64,000 nt of DNA. Origin: Cannabis sativa. Lineage: Eukaryota; Streptophyta; Magnoliopsida; Rosales; Cannabaceae. Shown here in pieces: positions 24,501 through 35,600 of the stretch. Location of the stretch: positions 7,137,280 through 7,201,279 of the forward strand of contig NC_083605.1 in NCBI RefSeq assembly GCF_029168945.1, given 5' to 3'. How positions within the stretch are numbered: the first letter of the stretch is position 1; each line of letters starts with the position of its first letter. The notes below the pieces were generated by a model, which did no database searches, was not told the origin of the DNA, and saw nothing but the letters and a program-made list of their open reading frames with translations. The translations under genes were made by a program, and so were the position numbers.

Positions 24501-25250
24501 CCTTGTAATGCTCCAATGAATCCAGTTGTGCATCTTACACGTGACGGGGAACCATTTGAAGATCCTGAGAAATATCGCAGATTGGTTGGAAAGTTAAATT
24601 ATCTAACTGTGACTCGTCCAGATATTGCATTCCCAGTTAGTGTCATTAGTCAGTTTATGTCTTCTCCAACAATTCATCATTGGGCGGCACTAGAGCAAAT
24701 TTTATGTTATTTGACAGGAGCACCAGGACGAGGTATTATTTATAAGGATCATGGACATACCCAGATTGAGTGTTTCTCTGATGCAGATTAGGCAGGCTCC
24801 AAGGCAGACATACGATACACTTAGGGATATTGTGTATTTGTTGGGGGCAATCTGATCTCTTGGAAGAGTAAGAAACAAAATGTTGTGTCTAGATCTAGTG
24901 CTGAATCAGAATATAGGGCTATGGCGCAATCTGTGTGTGAGGTAATATGAATTTATCAACTTTTGACTGAATTCGCATTTATGACTTCTATTCCAGCAAA
25001 ATTGTGGTGTGATAATCAAGCTGCACTTCATATTGCAACGAATCCCGTGTTCCACGAGCGAACTAAGCACATTGAGATTGATTGTCATTTTGTTCGTGAG
25101 AAAATTCAACAAGGTCTGATCTCCACAGGTTATGTGAAGACCGGAGAACAGATAGGAGATATTTTTACAAAGGCTTTGAATGGGGTGCGGGTTGATTATC
25201 TTTGTAACAAGCTGGGCATGATTAACATCTATGCTTACCTTGAGGGGGAG
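21531..25250 (+). pseudogene. Decayed Ty1/copia pol (RT and RNase H), interrupted
   Basis: The reverse transcriptase begins inside [13 protein letters not shown] (from 21531), runs to MEQPPGF (about 21700), is cut by a solo LTR at 21719-24116, and resumes at [18 protein letters not shown] (24128). The YVDD active site is at about 24291. The RNase H part includes SAESEYRAM and [13 protein letters not shown]. It is dead: besides the insertion there is a frame change near 24450, an internal stop after SDAD (24789), and another after CEVI (about 24947). The integrase, protease and gag are missing on the left. A purine tract 'tgagggggag' precedes the 3' LTR. Confidence 0.9.
21719..24116 (+). mobile_element. 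Large solo LTR (2398 bp, TSD agtta), Ty3/gypsy-like
   Basis: Begins 'tgtaataaccaaaa' and ends 'cgggcgttaca', flanked by perfect 5-bp repeats agtta (21714-21718 and 24117-24121). It sits exactly inside the copia RT frame, so removal of the element and one TSD restores collinearity. There is no pol sequence inside. The block 'ccttactaagtttagtagct' followed by 'catgtgcag' recalls chromovirus LTRs. A 'tatatatagagctttggg' TATA-like site near 22527 suggests + orientation. Contains a (TA)n run at about 22966-22985. Confidence 0.88.
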
Positions 25251-25414
25251 TGTTAGAATATTAGTTGTATATCAGTTGTAAAAATTAGGGTAACTTGTAT
25301 TTAGTAGTTTCCTATTTTGTAATTAGTAGTTTCCCATTTAGTCTCATAGCTTTGTATATAAATATATATTATTTTATGGAATACAACACATAATTCTATT
25401 CACCATTCTCTACA
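25251..25414 (+). repeat. 3' LTR of the decayed copia element
   Basis: Directly follows the purine tract 'tgagggggag'. It begins 'tgttagaatattag' and ends 'ccattctctaca', giving TG..CA termini. At about 164 bp it is short. The 5' LTR has been lost with the left half of the element, so TSD and age cannot be determined. Confidence 0.75.
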
Positions 25415-25811
25415 ATGATTATATGTTTAATATATAAATTCTATTAAAACCTGAACATATAGTTATTTACAATTATAGTGATATCATCACAGTGAAAAAT
25501 AATTATGATTATATGCTTTAAATTTATTTAGTCTCGAGATTTATCAGTACACCGAATTTATATAGTCGTGATAATCGATTATGTAGTCTACTTACACTAA
25601 GACAAAGTGGTATGTCTAAAGTTGACTTATATCGAATGTATATGATTTACATTAGACTAGAACGATATAATAAATATTAATTTTTTGTTTTAAAAATCTT
25701 AAAGTAAATTAGTATATAGTTTTAGTTTTATATTTTTTTTAATTATAAAATATAAATATTTCATGTTATGTTTGAGTTTTATTATTATTTTAATTATATA
25801 TAGTTAGACAA

Positions 25812-25812
25812 A

Positions 25813-25860
<48 letters not shown>

Positions 25861-25861
25861 C
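25812..25861. repeat. (ATT)n microsatellite
   Basis: About 16 uninterrupted trinucleotide units, likely polymorphic. Confidence 0.95.
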
Positions 25862-26001
25862 GAGTTTTTTAATGTGTTGTATTTTTGAATTAGTAATTTG
25901 TTTCTAGTTATAGTTTATGTTTGTGTTATGTATAGAGGCTTATCGTACCGTTTAATGTTTAAGCTTATATTTTCTCTTGTCGTGTCTTATTTTTTAAATT
26001 T

Positions 26002-26394
26002 AGGCTAATTAGGATATTTGCTTCATAAACTTTGACATATACCAAATCATGTCCTCTAAACTTTTAAAGTTGTTAAAAATGCCCCCTAAACTATTGAGAT
26101 TATTGACTTTTTTTTTTCTATATTTAATGAAAAAGTCTAACATGGATGAAAGTCCAGAGGGCATGATTTAGTACATGTCAAAGTTCGAGGGGCATAATTT
26201 AGTAGAAATCAAAGTCTGGGGAGCATGATTTAGTATATATCACTGAAATAGTAATTAAAATTAAATGAAATTAGACAAAAATCCTTAAATCCAACAATCT
26301 CAATAGTTTAGGGGGTATTTTTAACAATCTTAAAAGTTCAGAGCACATAATTTAGTACACGTCAAAGTTCAAGGTCAAAAATCCTAATTAGCCT
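26002..26394. mobile_element. Inverted-repeat MITE in the BCAT 5' flank
   Basis: Termini 'aggctaattaggat' and 'atcctaattagcct' are perfect inverted repeats. The arms stay complementary for about 100 bp ('tgccccctaaactattgaga' at left is mirrored near 26300). Flanks are a 7-bp direct repeat taaattt (25995-26001 and 26395-26401). A related diverged copy is at about 29325-29650 in BCAT intron 2. The ends fit a Mutator- or hAT-derived MITE; an exact class is not claimed. Confidence 0.8.
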
Positions 26395-26486
26395 TAAATT
26401 TATATCCGTTTCAATGTTAAAAAGCTCCATCTATATTCATATTCAATGAATGGACTAATTGGTGGCTACTATTCATAGTCTACCAC

Positions 26487-26494
26487 TATAAGTA
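26487..26494 (+). promoter_or_regulatory. Candidate BCAT TATA box
   Basis: 'tataagta' lies 158 bp upstream of the chosen BCAT start codon, next to a C/T-rich stretch suited to a transcription start near 26515. This is a position-based inference. Confidence 0.45.
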
Positions 26495-26651
26495 GTTAGC
26501 CCCCTCCTTTCTATACTCACTCTTTTTAACTTTAAATACTTTTCTATTCTTGTCTATTGTCCGAAATAGATTTTTGCATTACCTCATTTTGTTCAGTTTA
26601 CCCAAATCAATTTTTTCCTTATATTTACAAATATATTAGCTAGCTATCAAC

Positions 26652-29600
26652 ATGATCCGCAGGGGGCTTTGGTTACACAATTTGGTTCCATCTTTTAGAG
26701 TTGGTGCTTCTTCCTCTTCCTCCACTTTATTCAAGGTTATAAATTTTTGCTCATCTTTCTCTTACTTTTTACTTTCTATTACTTGGTTTGGTTCTCAAGA
26801 TCTTTTTGTACTTATAATAATAATAATCATTATTTAAAAAATGATAATAAAATAGTCAAAGACTATGTGATAGTTTGTTTCTTGTTTTACTTAAGAGAGA
26901 ATGCTAATTAGAACTACTCTTTCTTTGTTGTAATTGTTTTGCAGCTGGGATATCCTTACAATAACTCAGCACCTTATTATGTGGAATCCTCAAAACAATC
27001 ATGTGAATTATCCAGTAAGAGGTATACAATATTATGTATATATTGTATTATATAATATTATATCAAATAATATTATATGTCATATTTTGTCATAGTAATA
27101 TATTTGGTATTATTAAGTTATTAACTTACATGTCTATACATAATACCTATTTATATTAATATAAAGGAAGTACAAAATATTGGTGATATGCTAATCTTCT
27201 TCCATTTTCAATTATCTTTAATTTAGCTCTCAAAAGATCACTATTCCTATTAATATGGTAATATATAAAAAATATGATATACAACTCTATTTAATATAAT
27301 ATTATAAAATGTAATACAATTTAATAAAGTGTATCAAATAAACTAATAAATATATATATATATACATATCTTAAAAAATATGAGATAATTAATTAGAAAG
27401 AAGGATTAATATAATTTAATAGTTTGACAAATCTCCTCACAAAAAGAGGTCCCAAATTATATATAGGGTAAATATTATTTTGGACCCTGTGTTTTGCAAA
27501 AATTATTAATTAGACCATTTGTTTTGTTAAATGACAAAATGAACCCTGTATTTTCTAAAATGGTACAAATAGGACCCTAAACTAATTTTTGTCAAAATAA
27601 AATTTAATAATAATCTGATCTAAAGGTGTTATGACAAACATGTTTACATTTTCTGTATCTGTTCGTGTTAGGAATTGTCTTCAAGTTGGTTATATTAAAA
27701 AAAAAGTTGTCAAAAATTAAGTTCAGGATCTTATTTTTACCATTTTGGAAAATACAGGGTTTATTTTGTCATTTAACAAAACAGAGGGTCCAATTAATAA
27801 TTTTTATAAAATACATAGTCCAAAAAGGTATATAAAATTTTTGCTAAAACTGTTCCTAAGAAAAATTATAAAAATTGTATGTATATAAAAATTGTACTTA
27901 AAGATTTATTGTTTTTTTAAAAGATATATAAGAGTAAATTGGACTAAAATATCTCAGAAAAATTATACAATGTACTCTTTAAAATAAGTCTAGCGATGCA
28001 TCTCTATCTGTTTTGGTATTTGGGAGAATTTTTTAGTGCAATTTTTTCATAGTAGGTTATTTAGAACATCTTGTAAACTTTTGAAAAATTCAGAAAAATT
28101 TAACATGCTGAAATATGGCTCAAATAGTCTATTTCAGACGCGTACAAAATAAAAAAGTCTCGCGTGCAACAGAATATTTGAATTGTGTTCTCAGCGTGTT
28201 AATTTTTTTTTTTTTTGAATCTCTCAAAATTTTATAAAATATCTTAAATAACTACAATATAGATGACCATAAAAAAATTAGACTAAAAAATTCTTTCGAA
28301 TGTTAAAACAGATAGAGGGTGCATTGATAGACCCCTTTTAAGAGGTGCATTGTAGAAGTATCTAGTATCTAATATTTTCAAAATGTTACATTATATACTT
28401 TTTTATTTTTGGTAATTTGTGGCAAAATCTTTAACCTTCTTTTTTTTTTGTTGGCAACACCCCATAAATTCACGTTTAAAAATAAATTTGAAGTGTCAGT
28501 TAAATTTTACCATAAATGTCAACTATTTAAAATAAATTTTACAATATTTGAATAATTAAAATTATTTAGACTTATAAATATATCACATATATACAGATAG
28601 AGTAGCCGTTCTAGTGACATTTAATGGTAAAATTTAGAGAAATTATAATAAATGACCCTAAATTATAACACTATGTAAGTAAATATCCTTATTATAAAAT
28701 TTATAGAGAAATAACCCTTTTACACTATTTATTATTTATGTAGTCTTTTGCCACATAAAAATTTCATATTTTTAATGTTCAAAATATATTTTTATCTATT
28801 TTGTTTAGAATTATAGAAGCATGCCACATAAATATCATGATATATCTATATTAATTTTGTTAAATCTTTTTTATTTTAAAGTTATGTCGAGTTTTTTGAT
28901 TTTTTTATGATTGTTGTGGATTGTTGGTGTTAGAGATTTTATTATAATGGAAGATAATCAATATATATTATAACTCTATTGTAAAATAATATAATAATTA
29001 AAATAAGAGATTGATTAAATATATGTTACAATACATATATGCACTATATATATTATATATATATATGAAAGGTAGAAGAAATGAATAGATTAATATAAGA
29101 GTTTTTTGAGGCAAAACCTCCTTAAGTGACCAGGTTTTTGCAACTAATCTCCAATTCTAAAATTTTGGTGGTAAAACATCTTAAATCCAAGAACTGTTAG
29201 CACTTAGCCCTTCCTATCTATTTTTGGGTGTTAAGTGCCAGGTTGGAATGTCTACGTGTACACAGTGTACACGTGGCACAATTTTATTGGTCCACGTAAA
29301 TAAATATTTTTAAAAAATAAAAAAATTAATCATGCCCCCTGAACTTTTAAGGTCGCTAAAAATGCCCCCTAAACTATTAAGATTGTTGGATTTAAGGACT
29401 TTTGTCTAATTTCATTTAATTTTACTATTTCAGTAATTGTTTATATACTAAATCACGTCCCTTAAACTTTGACATGTACTAATTTATGGCCCATGGACTT
29501 TCATTCATATTAGACTTTTTATTAAAATTAAAAAAAAAATCCTTAAATCCAATAATCTCAATAGTTCAAGGGGTATTTTTGGCGACCTTAAAAGTTTACA

Positions 29601-32600
29601 GGGCATGATTTAATTTATGTCAAAGTTTAAAATATAAAAATCTTAATTAATCTTAAAAAATTTAAACTAAAAATTTCTCCTTCGTACCGAACTAGGAATC
29701 GAAAAACCCCTTCAAAGGGGTGTACAACTTTCTCAAAATTATATACCTCAAAAGTCTATTTTCCCAAGGCTCCTATAAATTATTAAATTATGGAAATAAT
29801 TAGTATACCTAATAAATAATGATATAGCATGTTTCTCCATTGCATTCTTCACCCTTCTAAAAACTCCCCAATCTCCTTTATTATTCTTACCAAACATTAT
29901 TATTAATATTGAAAGTCTTACCGAACATTATTTAAGAGTTAGTTAAAGAAGAGATTTTTTTTTTTCTTTTAATTAAAAACATTAAAAATGAAGAAAGACA
30001 AACTTTGGAGTTTAGAATTACAAGAAAAAAAAATGTTTGTCAAAAGAAAAGGCAAACACTGCAAACTCTAATATAATCTGGCGCGGACCCAGCTAAGGCT
30101 AAGGGTGGGCAGCTGCCCCTAAATTTTTGCATTTTAGTCAATCTTTTACAAATTTAACAAACATATCCTTGTAAAGTTATTTCAAATTAAGTTTTCTATG
30201 TAATATTTTTTATTTTGACTCTCATTTATGTATTCATAGTAAGTGTGTTTATTCGATAAAGTTTGTATTAATTTACTCATAGTGCATTTGGTTTGCATTA
30301 AGTGTACATTTCATATTTTAGATCCGATCGAATTCGCATAGTAATTCAAATCCAATTCAATTTTCAAAAATTTAAATTAGATCTGTTATTTTCAATTGAT
30401 TACTTTTAATATTGACTTATTTAATATTTATTAATTTTTTTTTACATAATTAACAACAGAATAAAACACTCCAACAACAAATTAAAATAAATAAAGCAAA
30501 AATTAAATTCAAAGTAAGAAGAAAAAAATTGTATGTATAAAAAAATATTTAATTTTATTTTAAATTATCCATTCCTTATAAATAAGAATCAAATATACAT
30601 TTAATCTACTATGTATTGAAATATATTTGAATCATATTTATTAGACTTTTAAATTACTCTTTTTTACATTAACATATTTATTGTATATATATTTGAAATA
30701 TATATAATATATGGATTGGATTGAATTAATTACTTTTACATGTCAATAAATATTCAATCCGCACAAGTACAAATTTTTGATTTTTTAATCCAATCCAATC
30801 TGCAAAAGTGTAGATATCCGCACTTTGTGGATTTGATTGTGCAGATTATATTGGATTTAGTATTTTATAAACATCCCTAATCCATAGTAATAACTTTTTA
30901 ACTCTCGATATTTACAATTAATGCAATTATTCTTACATTTTAGTTCTTTTTAGGAGTGTTCATAAAATATTCAATCAAATCCGCACGATCCAATCCAATT
31001 CAATCCACAAAGTGCAGAAATACGAACTTGTGTGGATTGAATTGGATTAGAAAATTTAAAATCCGCACTTATGCTGATAGGATGTTGACAAATATATAAA
31101 ATCAACCGATCCAATCCAATCCACACATATATTTATATATATATTAAAAAAATACATGTACAATTAATATATTAATATAAAAAAAATAATTTAACAATCC
31201 AATACATATTTAATCAAAAATTAAAAATTCAATATATATATCATATAAATATATTTTAACATTTAGTAGGTCAAATGTATATTCCAATCCTATTTATAAG
31301 GAAAATATAATGGAAAATTTAACTTTATATGCATTTATTAGGCCAATATTTATCCCTTAATTATTAGTGTACTAATATTGTTAGATTAGGTTAATTTTTC
31401 ATTAAACTCAAGATTATCCCTCCTATTTTTCAACTCACTCCTATCTCTCTCTGCCTCAATTCTCGTTCTCTCTCTTCAACAGTATCGAACCGCCACCATC
31501 CAACACCACCACCATCATCTGAGACCACTCGATCCACTGAAAAATCAATTGGACTAACCCTCTCGACTCCATTTCAATCCATCCGAGTCCACACCAATTT
31601 CATTCCTCAACCGCGAATGGAGAGACCACCGCCACGAATAGAGACCACAAACGCAAACCACAAATACAGACCACGAACAGAGAGAACAAATTTTCTAGTT
31701 TTATTTTTCATTTTTTTGAGTCGATATGATAGTGTTCGATATAGTCCCAATATAAGTTCAATAGGAGGTTCTAAAATTTAAGTTTATGAGGTTGATGGAG
31801 AAGGTCCGATAGTGGTCCGATATAGATTTGATGGTGGTCTGGACCCCATTGGACCCCATTCGGATTGGACCCCCTTCGAACACAAAATACGTCCACCAAT
31901 TAGTTACTATGCATCAGACCACCATTGAATCAATATCGGGCCACTATCAGACCTTCTCCACCAACCTCAAAAACTTAAATTTTGAACCTCCTATCGAACC
32001 TATATCGGGCTTATATCGGACATTATTAGACCAACTCAAAAAAACAAAAAAACCAGAAAATTACAGAGAACGTCTTCATTCGTGTTCTCTCCATTCGTGC
32101 TCTTCATTTGTGGTCCCCATTAGTGGCGGTGGTCTCTCCGTTCGCAGTTGAGGAAGGAATTGGCGAGGTCTCAGTCGAATTGAAATGGAGCCCTCTCGAT
32201 TGTTCAGATTGTATGGTGGCGATGGTCGCGGTGGTCGCGGTCTTAGATCTTTTAGTGGGGTTTCAATTGGTATTTCAGTGAGAACTAGTCAGTGAGAGGA
32301 AAAGAGAGAGAACGAGCAAGAGGGAAATAGAGAGATGCTAGAAAGTTTTGAAATGAGGGGGTATTTTGGGGTATACATAAAAATTGGCCTATTCCACTAA
32401 TATTGAGTAGCTTAAGTTTTGGTTATTAATTTTAACATACAATATGCATATAAAGTCAAATTTCCTAATATAATCTAAAATAAAATTAAATACTTTTTTA
32501 TACACACAATTTTTTTTTTTTTGAATTTGTTATTTTTTTTTATTTTAATTTGTTGCTAGCTTGAGACATAAAACAATAATAATTTATTTTATTTTGTTGT

Positions 32601-35600
32601 TAGCTATGTGATTTTTTTTTAATAAATAGTAAATAATTTAATATTAAAAAGTGACCAATTCGAAATAATCGATCCAATCCGTATTTTTGAGAATTGATTT
32701 GGATTAGATTTCAAGTTTAATGCGGATTGAATTGGATCTAAAATACGAAATTCACACTTAGGTACACTTGGTTGAGAATAATAAAAATATAAGAATATGA
32801 ATAGAAATGAAATGAAATTAAATTTAAAATGCATAAAAGAAATTGATTAAACAATTATAAATTTTTTTCTCTTTTTTTATTGGAATGGTCATTCCTTCAA
32901 TCTCAAAATAGAATAATCAATCCACCAAAATGATAGAAAAATCATTCGAGTAAAATAACATTCCAATACTTTAAAATGCAACCAAACAAATTAAGGAATG
33001 TGTTGTAATTTCAGCGGAAATAACCTTGAGGATTCAATCATAAAATCTGCAATGAACTCACAACTTTGACAGTAAAATGAACATAAACCAATTAATCTCC
33101 ACAATGAATCAAATCCGAAATCAAACAAAGAACAACACACGATTTTATCCTGGTTCCGGTCCTAGAGATCAATATGATCCCTGGCCATACTCCAGCTGAG
33201 AAACATCACCAATCTTCATTAATATGTGAATAAGAGAGCAACATTACAATTACAATAACCAGAGCAATCACAGCTCAGATTGTACTCGATACACACCAGA
33301 GAAAACAGTCACAGTTTTCTCTCTAACACCCGAGTACACCCCTTGTTCTCGACCCTCTTCAAGAACAGAACTCTCAGCTTAGAACCCTAAGCAAATCCCT
33401 CTAATCTTCTCTCTTATTCTCTCTCTGTCTTACTTATGTTCTCACTTTTCAGAAGTGAAAAGACTAGACTTATATATAGTCCCAACTCAAACAAGGATAG
33501 CACCAACTAACTAACTAACATAACCGAAAGTTAGTTAAGTTAGTTGGTTTAAATGAGTTGGATGATAATGTTGGTTTAGAGGATCAATTTCCACAAATTT
33601 CCACCTTGATTCTCTAAAGCAATTTATCAGAGTCTTTTCACTGAAGCCTTGATGATGTGATATCTCGAAATGTTCAGCAAGAACCAATGTTCAGCAAACT
33701 GAGACAATGCATCGCCATCGAATGTAAGAACCTTTGTTCCCATGTCGACGGGGTTGTCACTTGTGTGCACCTTTTCCGGCCTTAACCCTGTCCTCAATCT
33801 TCTCTCGAATCCAATACAATCTAATGTCAATGTGCTTGCTTTTCTCATGGTATACGAGATTCTTGCACAAGTGAATAGATGACAGACTATCCGAATAGAC
33901 TGTCCCTTTGTCTTTGAGTAGTAGCAGCTCTTGCAGTATTCCTTGTAACCATATAGCTTCCTTGAAAGCTTCAGTGGTGGCCATGAATTCTGATTCAGTA
34001 GTGGACAGTGCCACCACTGGTTGTTGTTGTGATTTCCAACATATGCAGCTTTTGTTAACCATGAATACATAAGCAGTGGTAGATCTTCGATTGTCCCTGT
34101 TTGATGCATAATCTGCATCAACACAGCCTTCTAACCTCACATCAGATGTGTCTTTCTGATAGATCAGACCATACTTGATTGTCCCTTTCAAGTATCTAAT
34201 CAGCCACTTTACAGCATTCCAATGCTCTAACCCAGGGTTTGCCATAAACCTACTCAAAACACTTAGAGCATGTGCTATATCAGGTCTCGTACTGACCATG
34301 ATATACATTAGACATCCAACAGCCATAGGATATGGTACACCTCTCATATTTTCCCTTTCAGTTTCAGTTTTAGGGCAGTACTCATTAGACAACTTGAAGT
34401 GCCCTGCAAGTGGAACTGCAGTGGCCTTAGATGAATCTAAGTTAAACTTCTTGATCACCTTCTCAATGTAGCTTCTTTGAGTTAGCACCATCTTTCCTTC
34501 TTTCTTATTCCTTATGACCTCAATCCCCAAAATTTTCTTGATTGCTCCCAAGTCCTTCATTTCAAATTCAGAGTAGAGTTTGTTCTTAATGACTTGTATT
34601 TCAGCCTTGTCTTTGCTGATGATCATCATATCATCAACATATAGTAATAGGTACACAGCCTTAGGTGTTCCTAGTTCCTTGTAGTAAAGACAAGAGTCAA
34701 ATTTTGACCTTGAAAAACCAATACTCTGAACAAATTGATTAAACCTTTGATTCCATTGTCTAGGTGACTGTTTCAACCCATACAATGACCTTTTAAGCAG
34801 GCAAACCAGATCAGTTTTTCCATTTTCCACCTGAAAACCAGGTGGTTGCTCCATGAATATCTCTTCATCCAGAACACCATTTAAGAAGGCAGTTTTGACA
34901 TCCAACTGCTCAACTTCCAAGTCATTGTGTGCAGCAATGGCTAACATCATTCTAATGGTCTTGTATTTCACAACTGGTGAGAAGATATCTGTGTAATCAA
35001 CTCCCTCAACCTGTGTGAATCCCTTAGCTACCAATCTAGCTTTATATCTAGGTGGTTCACCCTCTGACATTCCTTCTTTCTCTTTGAACAACCATCTGCA
35101 AGAGACAACTTTCTTGTCTTTTGGTCTTGGTACCAGAACCCAAGTTCTATTCTTCTTCAAGGAATGCATTTCTTCTCCCATTGCAGCAAGCCATTTCTTC
35201 TTTGATTTGCATGCAATTGCTTCTTCATAGGTAGTTGGTTCAGGTTCACTCTCAGATTGTATCACAGCCAGGGCATAGGCTATCAAATTAGCTTCAAAGA
35301 TACCTGCGGGAGGTCTAATATCTCTCCTTGATCTGTCTCTAGCCAATTGATAGTTGGTCAAATCTGGTTGATCATCTTGACTGGTTTCCACCTCAGCTGT
35401 ATCTATACCAGCCTCAGTTGTGTCTGCACCCTGTGTTTCCACCTCAAGAGATATCCTTGCTTCTGGTGTGTGGGGTAAATCAATGGAGACTTCAATCTTG
35501 TCAGTGTTGATCTCCAACTCAGCAAGGTCATCCCTGTTAGTACCTGCAACATCAGGACCTTTGCCTTCCTTGGCTATCAAGTGCATGAAATCATGCTCAT

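Larger units (their letters stand above)
25415..26485. other. Intergenic region upstream of BCAT
   Basis: AT-rich, no gene. Contains an (ATT)n microsatellite of about 16 units at 25812-25861 and the MITE at 26002-26394. Confidence 0.6.

Noticed and set aside
31828..32151. 107-codon open frame in BCAT intron 2
   Set aside because: It lies in one arm of a large palindrome; the other arm encodes nothing similar, and no family resemblance is seen.
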